Shown in pieces: positions 57,748 to 64,000 of a DNA stretch of 64,000 bases (within the stretch, counting starts at the first letter, position 1; each line of letters starts with the position of its first letter). Below the pieces are notes generated by a model that was not told the origin of the DNA, made no database searches, and saw only the letters and a list, made by a program, of their open reading frames with translations. The position numbers and the translations under genes are program-made. Origin of the DNA: DASUFZ01 sp035541475 (GTDB taxonomy: Bacteria > Myxococcota_A > UBA9160 > SMWR01); assembly GCA_035541475.1 (NCBI GenBank), contig DATKND010000116.1, forward strand, positions 1 to 64,000, given 5' to 3'.

Positions 57748-58988
57748 CACTCCATCCTCAAGGTCATGGCCGGATCGACCTGCGCCGCGCGCCAGGCCGG
57801 CACCACGCCGGCGCCGAAGCCGACCGCCGTCATCACGGCGAGCGCGAGCGCCACGATGCGCCACGAGAGCACCGGAACCGGCACGAGATCGGGGAAGTCG
57901 AGGCTCGCGAGCAGCGCGCAGCCCGCGAGTCCGAGCGCCACGCCGAGGAGTCCTCCGAGCGCCACCACGCAGAGCGTCTCGAGGAAGAAGTGCAAGGTCA
58001 CGTCGCGACGGCGCGCCCCGACCGCCAGCCGCACGCCGATCTCCTGGCGCCGCTCGTGCACCGAGTCGAGCATCAGGTTGAGCGTGCCGATGCCGCCGAT
58101 CACCAGGGTCGCGCTCGCGAGAGCGAAGAGCACCCCGCGCATCTGGTCGAGCGGAAGCTGCGACAGCAGCTCGAGCGAGCTCCAGTGGAGAACCGCCTCG
58201 GTGTCGTCGCTGCGGACACCGAGACCCTCGGCCAGGATCGCGCGCATCTCGCGCTCGGTCTCGAGGCGCAGGTGGCGGTCGCGCAGGCGGTAGAGGATCG
58301 ACTCGACCCACGGCTGGTCCGTCCACCAGCGCGGCCAGAGCACGCGGAAGGTGGTGATCGGGACCCACGCCTGGTCGTCGATCTTGTCCCCGTCGCGCCC
58401 GAGCTGATCGCCCATGCGCGCGAGCACGCCGACCACCTGGAAGGGCTGGCCCGCGATCCGCACCCAGGCGCCGATTCCCCCGCGCGCGCCGAGCAGCTTC
58501 TGGCGCACGTCGTGGCCGAGCACGACCACGCGCCGGTGCTGCGAGAGATCCATCTGCGAGAGCGTGCGGCCGGAGGCCAGCGCGACGCCGCGGATCGCCA
58601 CCGCCTCGGGATCCATGCCGCGCACGTCGATGTCGAGCGCGCGCTGTCCCAGCGCGAGCGGCAGGTGCTCCTGAGTCTGCGCGCCGATGAGCGCGGGCAG
58701 CCGCGCCCGGCGCCGCAGGCGGTCGACATCATCCTGCGTATACCAGAGGTAGCGGCGGTCCACGGCCGCGGTGAAGTCCTCGCCGATGCGGCCGGCGAAG
58801 AACTGGCCGAGGTTCTTGCCCGTCTTGGCGAAGCCGAGCTCGAGCATCTGCGTGACGCCCTCGCCCCACGCGACCATGAAGATCACCGACGCGGTACCCC
58901 ACACGAGGCCGAAGAGCGTCAGCAGCGAGCGCAGCCTGTGCGCGCGCAGGTGGCGCAGCGCCTGGAGCAGCGCGTCGCGGAAGCTCAC
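57747..58988 (-). CDS. MacB/FtsX-type ABC transporter permease (first)
   Basis: A 413-residue paralogue of the next permease, with the same layout: helix at about 20-42, periplasmic domain, then helices in LFALASATLVIGGIGTLNLM, the coupling segment HERRQEIGVRLAVGARRRDV and the closing VVPAWRAAQVDPAMTLRME. GTG start overlaps the ATPase stop (GTGA). Two distinct permeases suggest a heterodimeric pore, as in LolC/LolE, rather than the MacB homodimer. Confidence 0.88.
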   Translation of the reverse strand: MSFRDALLQALRHLRAHRLRSLLTLFGLVWGTASVIFMVAWGEGVTQMLELGFAKTGKNLGQFFAGRIGEDFTAAVDRRYLWYTQDDVDRLRRRARLPALIGAQTQEHLPLALGQRALDIDVRGMDPEAVAIRGVALASGRTLSQMDLSQHRRVVVLGHDVRQKLLGARGGIGAWVRIAGQPFQVVGVLARMGDQLGRDGDKIDDQAWVPITTFRVLWPRWWTDQPWVESILYRLRDRHLRLETEREMRAILAEGLGVRSDDTEAVLHWSSLELLSQLPLDQMRGVLFALASATLVIGGIGTLNLMLDSVHERRQEIGVRLAVGARRRDVTLHFFLETLCVVALGGLLGVALGLAGCALLASLDFPDLVPVPVLSWRIVALALAVMTAVGFGAGVVPAWRAAQVDPAMTLRME

Positions 58989-59680
58989 GGCGCGCGCTCG
59001 TCGCTCTGGATGCAGCCGTCGCGCAGCAGCAGGCGTCGCGGCGCCCGCGCCGCGACGGCGGCGTCGTGAGTCACGATCACGACGCTCGCGCCCCCCGCGT
59101 GCACCTCGTCGAGGAGCCTCAGGATCTCGGCGCCGGTCTTCGAGTCGAGGTTGCCGGTCGGCTCGTCGGCCAGCACGAGGCGCGGTCCGTTCACGAGCGC
59201 GCGCGCGACCGCCACGCGCTGGCGCTCGCCGCCCGAGAGCTCGGCCGGGCGATGCGACGCGCGCCGCGCGAGCCCCACGCGCGCGAGCGCCTCGAGCGCG
59301 CGCACGCGCCGCTCTCCGCGCGGCACACGGCGATACCCGAGCGGCAGCTCGACATTCTCCACCGCGGAGAGGCGCGGCAGCAGGTTGAAGCTCTGGAACA
59401 CGAAGCCGATCTGCTCGCCGCGCACGCGCGCGAGCGCGTCGGAGCCCACGTCCTCGACGGCGCGGCCCTCGAGGCGATAGCAGCCCGACGTCGGGCGCGA
59501 GAGACAGCCCATGATCTCCATCAAGGTCGTCTTGCCCGAGCCGGAAGGCCCGGTGATCGCGACGAGCTCTCCGTGCGCGACCTCGAGGTCGATGCCGCGG
59601 AGCGCCTGCACGGCCGCTTCGCCCGTGTCGTAGGTCTTGCAGACTCCTTCGAGAGACACGAGCGGAGACGACGCGGACAT
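58985..59680 (-). CDS. MacB/LolD-type ABC transporter ATPase
   Basis: A 231-residue ATPase of the three-component exporter. Walker A is ITGPSGSGKTTLMEIMG, Q-loop FVFQSFNLLP, signature LSGGERQRVAVARAL, Walker B LVLADEPTGNLDSKTG and the switch His IVTHD. The length and LDSKTG motif fit the LolD/MacB group. ATG directly follows the adaptor gene (one base gap). Probably powers extrusion of a lipid, peptide or small molecule through the two permeases. Confidence 0.93.
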   Translation of the reverse strand: MSASSPLVSLEGVCKTYDTGEAAVQALRGIDLEVAHGELVAITGPSGSGKTTLMEIMGCLSRPTSGCYRLEGRAVEDVGSDALARVRGEQIGFVFQSFNLLPRLSAVENVELPLGYRRVPRGERRVRALEALARVGLARRASHRPAELSGGERQRVAVARALVNGPRLVLADEPTGNLDSKTGAEILRLLDEVHAGGASVVIVTHDAAVAARAPRRLLLRDGCIQSDERAP

Positions 59681-59681
59681 C

Positions 59682-60716
59682 TCAGTGCACCTGTACGCGC
59701 GCGCCGGGCTCGATGCCCTTCACGATCTGCACGCGCGCGCCGTCGACGATGCCGACTTGCACCTCGTGCGCCACGGGCGCGGAGTCGCCGTCGAGCACGT
59801 CGAGCAGCACGCGGTCGCCGTCGTAGCGGAGCGCCGTCTCCGGCACGACGACGGCGTCCTCCACCACCTCGGTCACGATCTCGCCGTCGCCCGACATGCG
59901 CGGCTTCAGCAGCGAGGCATCGGCATCCGTGACCTCGATCTTCACCTCGAAGTAGGTGACGTTCTGCACCCGCTTGCCGAGCGGCGCGATCTCCTTCACG
60001 CGCCCCTGGAAGATGCGGCTCCCGTAGGCCTCGGTGCGGATGCGCGCGGGCTGACCGAGCGCCACGCGCGAGACCTCGTTCTCGTCGACGAGTCCCTTGA
60101 GATGCAGCGAGTCGGTGGCGGCGAGCGAGAGCAGCAAGGTGCCGCCCGTCACCGCCGTGACCGGCGACACCGCCGAGCCCTCCTCGACCGGCACCTCGAG
60201 CACGCGTCCGGCGAGCGGCGACGTGATGTGCGCGTAGGAGAGCTCCGTCTTCAAGGTGTCGTAGTTGGCCTCGGCGCGCGCGAGCGTCGCCTCGGCGCGC
60301 TCGTGGCGCGAGCGCGCGTTGTCCTCCTGCTGCGGCGACGCCGCGCCGGTTCGCTTCAGCTCCTCCGCGCGCTCGAGCTCGATGCGCGCGTAGTTGAGCT
60401 CGACCTGTGCCTCGCGCACCGCGGCCTCCGCCTCGCGCGCCTGCGAGGCGAGCAGATCGCGCTCGATGTCGACCAGCGCGTCGCCGGGCTTCACGCTGTC
60501 GCCGTCGTGCACGTGGATCTTCTCGATGATGCCGGCGATGCGCGGCCGCACCTCGACCTCCTTCACCGGCTCGATCGTCCCCGTCGCGACGACGATGCGC
60601 TCGATGCGCCCGCGCTCGACCGCCGCGGACGGCAGCGCGTGCTCCTCGCCACCCCGGCAGGAGACGAGTGCGAGGAGCGGAGCGAGCGCACGCGCGCAGG
60701 ACCGCGGGGGGAGCAC
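59682..60716 (-). CDS. MacA/HlyD-family periplasmic adaptor lipoprotein
   Basis: A 344-residue membrane-fusion protein with lipobox LVSC at about residue 20. The biotinyl-lipoyl halves are IIEKIHVHDGDSVKPGDALVDIE and ITSPLAGRVLEVPVEEGSAV, separated by a long coiled-coil hairpin (about 90-165). Beta-barrel and membrane-proximal domains follow. GTG start, six bases after TACAAT, so leaderless. It heads the four-gene exporter operon. No outer-membrane TolC-type gene is present. Confidence 0.9.
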   Translation of the reverse strand: MLPPRSCARALAPLLALVSCRGGEEHALPSAAVERGRIERIVVATGTIEPVKEVEVRPRIAGIIEKIHVHDGDSVKPGDALVDIERDLLASQAREAEAAVREAQVELNYARIELERAEELKRTGAASPQQEDNARSRHERAEATLARAEANYDTLKTELSYAHITSPLAGRVLEVPVEEGSAVSPVTAVTGGTLLLSLAATDSLHLKGLVDENEVSRVALGQPARIRTEAYGSRIFQGRVKEIAPLGKRVQNVTYFEVKIEVTDADASLLKPRMSGDGEIVTEVVEDAVVVPETALRYDGDRVLLDVLDGDSAPVAHEVQVGIVDGARVQIVKGIEPGARVQVH

Positions 60717-60722
60717 GCGCGA

Positions 60723-60728
60723 ATTGTA
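60723..60728 (-). promoter_or_regulatory. Leaderless -10 box of the exporter operon
   Basis: TACAATTCGCGCGTG on the minus strand: six bases from box to the adaptor GTG. Confidence 0.5.
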
Positions 60729-60894
60729 GAGAGCCGTCCGAGCCTGTCACGCAGTCGATCCGCTCCGACGCGCACCGACGGAACCCGAGCGTCACCGGCT
60801 CGGTGCGGCGCAGTTCCTGCGCTCGCGGGGCGCTCTTCGGCTGGAGCTCCGCGCGACGCCGTGGTGTGCTGCGCGCGTCGAGCGGAGGGATGAC

Positions 60895-62565
60895 GTGGAC
60901 CCCGAGACCGAGCCGGCGCTTCGCGCGCTCGTCGGCGAGTGCGACGCCATGCGCAGAGCTCGCGGCGAGATCGCCGCGCTCGCCCCGCTCGACACTCCGG
61001 TGCTGATCCTCGGCGAGACCGGGACCGGAAAGGGACTTGCGGCGCGCGCGTTACACGCGCTCTCGCCGCGGCGCGCCCGGGCCTTCGTCCATGCCGACTG
61101 CGCCTCGCTGCCGCGCGCGCTCTTCGAGAGCGAGCTCTTCGGGCACGAGCGCGGCGCCTTCACGGGCGCGGTCGCGCGCCGCGCGGGCCGCTTCGAGCGC
61201 GCGGCCGGCGGCAGCCTCTTCCTCGACGAGATCGGCGAGCTCGACCTGCCGATGCAGGCCGCGCTGCTGCACGTGCTGCAGGAGCGGAGCTACGAGCGCG
61301 TCGGCGGCGACGCGCCGATCGCGATGAGCGCGCGCGTGATCGCCGCGACCCATCGCGATCTGCGCGCCGAGGTCCGCGCGGGCCGCTTCCGCGCCGACCT
61401 CTACTTCCGCCTCGACGTCGCGCGCCTGCGCCTGCCGCCGCTGCGCGAGCGCGCGGGCGACGTGCCGCTGCTCGCACGTGCGCTGCTCGCGCGCGCGTCG
61501 AGCCGGCTCGCCCTCGCGCCGCCGCGCCTCACGCAGGGCGCGCTCGCGCGGCTCGCGGCGCACGCGTGGCCCGGCAACGTGCGCGAGCTCGAGAACGCGC
61601 TCGAGCGGCTCACGATCCGCGGCGCCGGCCGCGAGCTCCACGCCTCGGACGTGGCGAAGGCGCTCGACGACGTCGACGGCATCGTCGCCGCCGCGGAGCC
61701 GTCCGCCACATCGCTGCACGGGGCGCTGCGCGACTGCGGCGGCAACGTCGCGCGTGCGGCGCGCGCGCTCGGCATCCCGCGCACCACCTTGCGTCGCCGG
61801 CTAGCCGAGCAGCGGCCTCAGCTCCGACACCACGAGGTGGAGCGCGATCCCGGTCAACACCGCCTTGTAGATCCAGGTGAAGCCGCGCTCGCCGACGTGA
61901 TCGAGCAGCCGGCTGCCCACCCAGCTCCCGAGCACCACGAAGACGGAGAGCAGCGCGAGCAGCGGCGCGAAGGCGACGAAGGCGAAGCCCGCCGCGCCGA
62001 AGACCACGAGCTTCGCGAGGTGTCCGAGCGCCTGGCAGGCCGCCATCGTTCCGATCAGCTGCTGACGACCGAGGCCGAGATTCAGGAAGAAGGGAGCGGT
62101 CAGCGGTCCGGTCGCGCCGATCGTCGTGTTGAGGAGCCCGACCGCGCTGCCGAGCACGAAGAAGCGTCGGTTGCGCTGGAGCTTCTCCGGATGCGCGCCG
62201 AGCAGCAGCAGGCCGGGCGCCCAGGTCGCCGCCAGCACGAAGATCCCGATCAGCGCGCGGGTGAGCGAGGGCGGGAGCTGCTTCGCGATCGCGAGCCCGG
62301 CGAAGCCCATCGGCACGAGCGGCAGCGCGTACCAGCCGACGATCCCCGGCTCGACGTGCCGCCGCTGGATGAAGCTGCGCGACGCGTTCGAGACGAGCTG
62401 GATGACACCGTGGAGCGGAATCGCGACGAGCGGGTCGTAGAAGAGCAGCAGGATCGAGAGCAAGGTCATGCCGCCCGCGAGACCGAGCATGCCCGAGAGC
62501 GTGGAGGTGGCGAAGGCCGCGGCGCCGAGGATCGAGAGCCGGAGCGGATCCAAACGAGACCCTAG
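60895..62565 (+). CDS. Sigma-54-dependent activator (AAA+ and Fis HTH, no sensor); frame open beyond the expected stop
   Basis: The recognisable protein is about 305 residues. The AAA+ domain has Walker A VLILGETGTGKGLAARAL, the sigma-54 contact GHERGAFTGAVARRAGRF, Walker B GGSLFLDEIGELDLP and AHAWPGNVRELENAL. A Fis-type helix-turn-helix follows (CGGNVARAARALGIPRTTLRRRL). There is no N-terminal sensor domain, as in PspF. After about 61806 the frame continues without a stop for 250 codons antisense to the TSUP gene, with low-complexity residues; a one-base shift there would meet a TAG. I list the full frame but believe the natural end is near 61806. GTG follows GGAGGG. Confidence 0.8.
   Translation: MDPETEPALRALVGECDAMRRARGEIAALAPLDTPVLILGETGTGKGLAARALHALSPRRARAFVHADCASLPRALFESELFGHERGAFTGAVARRAGRFERAAGGSLFLDEIGELDLPMQAALLHVLQERSYERVGGDAPIAMSARVIAATHRDLRAEVRAGRFRADLYFRLDVARLRLPPLRERAGDVPLLARALLARASSRLALAPPRLTQGALARLAAHAWPGNVRELENALERLTIRGAGRELHASDVAKALDDVDGIVAAAEPSATSLHGALRDCGGNVARAARALGIPRTTLRRRLAEQRPQLRHHEVERDPGQHRLVDPGEAALADVIEQPAAHPAPEHHEDGEQREQRREGDEGEARRAEDHELREVSERLAGRHRSDQLLTTEAEIQEEGSGQRSGRADRRVEEPDRAAEHEEASVALELLRMRAEQQQAGRPGRRQHEDPDQRAGERGRELLRDREPGEAHRHERQRVPADDPRLDVPPLDEAARRVRDELDDTVERNRDERVVEEQQDREQGHAARETEHARERGGGEGRGAEDREPERIQTRP
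61801..62553 (-). CDS. TSUP/TauE-SafE family membrane permease
   Basis: A 250-residue permease with about eight helices. Family marks are FATSTLSGMLGLAGGMTLLSILLL at the N-terminal repeat and GSAVGLLNTTIGATGPLTAPFFL at the second repeat. TSUP members export sulfite, organosulfonates or organic anions. TTG start preceded by AGGG; it follows pqqE with an 8-bp gap on the same strand. A role with PQQ synthesis, such as export, is speculative. Confidence 0.85.
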   Translation of the reverse strand: MDPLRLSILGAAAFATSTLSGMLGLAGGMTLLSILLLFYDPLVAIPLHGVIQLVSNASRSFIQRRHVEPGIVGWYALPLVPMGFAGLAIAKQLPPSLTRALIGIFVLAATWAPGLLLLGAHPEKLQRNRRFFVLGSAVGLLNTTIGATGPLTAPFFLNLGLGRQQLIGTMAACQALGHLAKLVVFGAAGFAFVAFAPLLALLSVFVVLGSWVGSRLLDHVGERGFTWIYKAVLTGIALHLVVSELRPLLG

Positions 62566-63659
62566 GGATGGATGGTCGCGAGCGAGCGGTCGCCGCGGTA
62601 CACGAACGCGGGCGCATCGCGCTCGGCCTCGGCGCGCGCGGCGAGCACGAGCTCGTGGCGCGGCGAGAGCGCGCAGGCGGGATCCGTCAGCGCGGCGTCG
62701 CCCGCCATGCGGAACGCCTGACAGCGGCAGCCGCCGAAGTCGCGCCCGCGCTCGGGGCAGCTGCGACACGGCTCGCGCATCCAGCTCTCGCCGCGGAACG
62801 CGTTCATGCCGGGCGCGTCGCGCCAGCACTCGGCGAGCGTCCGCTGCGGGAAGCGCCAGAACTCGAGACCGGGAAGGCCTGCGGCCGCGTGACACGGAAG
62901 CGCGACGCCGTCGGGCGCGAGCACCAAGGTGCGGCGCGCCCAGCCGCCCATGCAGGGCTTCGGCCGATCGCGCCAGTAGTCGGGCAGCACCCACAGGATC
63001 TCGGGCTTCCTGGCCTCGGCCGTCGCGCGCGCGACGACCTCCGCTGCCGCGTCGAGCTGCGCGCGCGTCGGCAGCAGCGCGGCGCGGTTCACGGACGCCA
63101 TGCCGTCGTACTGCGCGTTCGCGAGCTCGAGCCGCCCGGCGCCGAGCTCCCGCGCGAGCGCGATCAGCTCGCCGACGCGCTCCAGGTTGTGCCGGTGCAG
63201 CACGACGTTCAAGGTGAGCGGCAGATCCACCGCGCGCACCGACTCGGCGAACGCGAGCTTCTTCGCGTGCACGCGCGCGCCGGCGATCCGGTCTCCCGGC
63301 TCCGACTGCGCGTCCTGGAAGGAGAGCTGCACGCTGCGGAGTCCGCGCTCGCGCAGGCGCGCGAGGTCGGCGCGCGTCTGCGTCGTGCCCGCGGTGACGA
63401 GGTGGACGTAGAGACCGGCATCCGCGGCGCCCGACACGATCTCGTCGAGATCGGGGTGCAAGGTCGGCTCGCCGCCGGTCAGCCCCACGTGGACGACGCC
63501 GAGCGCGGCGGCCTCACGGAAGGCGCGCGTCCACTGCGCGCCGCAGAGCGCGTCGGGCACGTCGCGCCAGCCGACCGGGTTCGAGCAGTAGACGCAGCGC
63601 AGCGGGCAGCGGTAGGTCAGCTCGGCCACGAGGTTGTAGGGGCGCGGAGCCGACATCAC
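62562..63659 (-). CDS. pqqE: PqqA peptide cyclase, radical SAM enzyme
   Basis: A 365-residue radical SAM/SPASM enzyme that links Glu and Tyr of the PqqA peptide, the first step of PQQ synthesis. The SAM-cluster motif is ELTYRCPLRCVYC (CxxxCxxC), followed by GLTGGEPTLHPD. The C-terminal SPASM region has CMGGWARR, PCHAAAGLPG and CRSCPERGRDFGGCRCQAF. A GTG at 63659 is directly followed by ATG 63656; the -10 TAGACT seven bases upstream favours the GTG and a leaderless transcript. It follows the pqqC-pqqD fusion by 10 bp. Confidence 0.93.
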   Translation of the reverse strand: MMSAPRPYNLVAELTYRCPLRCVYCSNPVGWRDVPDALCGAQWTRAFREAAALGVVHVGLTGGEPTLHPDLDEIVSGAADAGLYVHLVTAGTTQTRADLARLRERGLRSVQLSFQDAQSEPGDRIAGARVHAKKLAFAESVRAVDLPLTLNVVLHRHNLERVGELIALARELGAGRLELANAQYDGMASVNRAALLPTRAQLDAAAEVVARATAEARKPEILWVLPDYWRDRPKPCMGGWARRTLVLAPDGVALPCHAAAGLPGLEFWRFPQRTLAECWRDAPGMNAFRGESWMREPCRSCPERGRDFGGCRCQAFRMAGDAALTDPACALSPRHELVLAARAEAERDAPAFVYRGDRSLATIHP

Positions 63660-63666
63660 TCGGCCG

Positions 63667-63672
63667 AGTCTA
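63667..63672 (-). promoter_or_regulatory. Leaderless -10 box of pqqE overlapping the pqqCD stop codon
   Basis: TAGACTCGGCCGAGTG on the minus strand: TAG is the pqqCD stop, TAGACT the -10, then GGCC and the pqqE GTG. Confidence 0.6.
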
Positions 63673-64000
63673 CCCGGCGTTCGCCTCCAGCACGCCCTGC
63701 GCCCGCATCGCGTCGAGAAAGTCGTGCGCGTCGTCCCAGGCGCTCGCCGCGTCGGGGTGTCGGGCGCGCATCGCCTCCGCGATCTCGGCGGCGCTGCGAT
63801 GTCCGTCGCAGAGCGCGAGCAGCTCGGGCCCGCTGCCGCGCAGCCGCAGCGCGCGCTCCGGCAGCACCACCATCGGCTCGGCGTCGTCGAGGCGCGCCTG
63901 CGCGTGCCGCGAAAGTCGCGGGCGCGCGCCCGACGCCTCGACCGCGTCGAGCAGCGACCACAGGATCTCGCACTTCCGCAGCAGCGCGCGTTCGCAGCGC
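63670..64000 (-). CDS. PqqC-PqqD fusion, 5' part cut by the window edge
   Basis: The frame is open from base 64000. The first residues (RCERALLRKCEILWSLLDAV) match the C-terminal helix of PqqC (pyrroloquinoline-quinone synthase). After a short linker comes a complete PqqD: RPRLSRHAQARLDDAEPMVV, LPERALRLRGSGPELLALCDGH, AAEIAEAMRARHPD and FLDAMRAQGVLE. PqqD presents PqqA to PqqE. Such fusions (PqqCD) are known from methylotrophs. The upstream PqqC catalytic part and pqqA/pqqB lie outside the window. Taking the internal ATG at 63873 alone would miss the start of the PqqD domain. Confidence 0.85.
   Translation of the reverse strand, partial: RCERALLRKCEILWSLLDAVEASGARPRLSRHAQARLDDAEPMVVLPERALRLRGSGPELLALCDGHRSAAEIAEAMRARHPDAASAWDDAHDFLDAMRAQGVLEANAG

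Noticed and set aside
60717..60894. Sigma-54 promoter near the activator gene
   Set aside because: No GG-N10-GC pair with the surrounding consensus is present in the intergenic region.
1..64000. rRNA, tRNA, CRISPR arrays, insertion sequences or prophage
   Set aside because: I looked for tRNA T-arm strings, regularly spaced direct repeats, transposase or integrase motifs and phage genes and found none.

Overview
The window reads as a chromosomal segment of a high-GC (about 70 percent) Gram-negative bacterium. Outer-membrane lipid-transport genes (MlaA, MlaC and an HpnN-type exporter), Tat and lipoprotein signals, a DegP-type periplasmic protease and a split MacB/LolC-type ABC exporter show the two-membrane envelope. 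The mix (HpnN, PQQ biosynthesis, class III alcohol dehydrogenase, a eukaryote-type Ser/Thr kinase, PilZ/EAL signalling, many small conserved hypotheticals) fits an uncultured Myxococcota/Deltaproteobacteria-like or Binatota-like lineage. This assignment is inference; no rRNA or tRNA gene is present. Genes are densely packed, with many GTG and TTG starts, 4-bp ATGA/GTGA overlaps inside operons and frequent TAG stops.

Layout. 0-6.9 kb: an alpha-oxoamine synthase cut by the left edge, mlaA, mlaC, hpnN, a Tat-exported hemerythrin protein and a small lipoprotein. 7.0-13.0 kb: one operon with two alkaline-phosphatase-superfamily phosphodiesterases, a ribbon-helix-helix protein, a membrane protein and a sulfotransferase; this is the least explained multi-gene unit. 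13.1-17.8 kb: alpha/beta hydrolase, M20 peptidase, aconitase. 17.9-23.1 kb: two paralogous 7TM-PAS proteins without kinase domains, a lipid kinase, a Qng1-like queuosine-salvage protein, and a periplasmic PheC-AroQ fusion. 23.3-26.4 kb: cold-shock-domain protein, PII-like protein, NAD synthetase, MaoC protein. 26.5-32.5 kb: membrane-anchored Fe-S aldo/keto reductase, DHH phosphoesterase, ApaH, a kinase with zinc ribbons. 32.5-41.7 kb: modABC, RNA methyltransferase, free-standing TOPRIM protein, acyl-CoA carboxylase beta subunit, HAD, Nfu, PBP transpeptidase. 41.6-50.8 kb: sulfatase, 32-residue basic protein, double PilZ, CPBP protease, YqgE, EAL protein, Imm53-like remnant, MBL hydrolase, SDR, DegP. 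50.9-60.7 kb: CPBP fusion, formaldehyde-oxidising dehydrogenase, amidohydrolase, His-rich membrane protein, four-gene ABC exporter. 60.9-64 kb: sigma-54 activator, TSUP permease, pqqE and a pqqC-pqqD fusion running off the edge.

Three sequence-level patterns recur across unrelated genes. (1) Many starts lie only 6-10 nt downstream of a TAnnnT -10 box, often with a GGCC between box and start codon, which implies widespread leaderless mRNAs; three of these -10 boxes contain the TAG stop codon of the preceding gene. (2) A dispersed element of about 70 bp follows gene 3' ends, usually beginning at the stop codon (TAGCAAG...). It has a hairpin whose arms differ between copies but remain complementary. 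(3) A second 3'-end element appears twice: a 13-16 bp stem that differs in sequence around a nearly invariant loop. Both element families point in the sense of the upstream gene, so they look like structured mRNA 3' ends or terminators.

Functional links: PilZ and EAL proteins suggest c-di-GMP signalling. PQQ synthesis plus a class III alcohol dehydrogenase suggests alcohol/formaldehyde oxidation. The PII-like gene next to nadE suggests nitrogen control of NAD synthesis.
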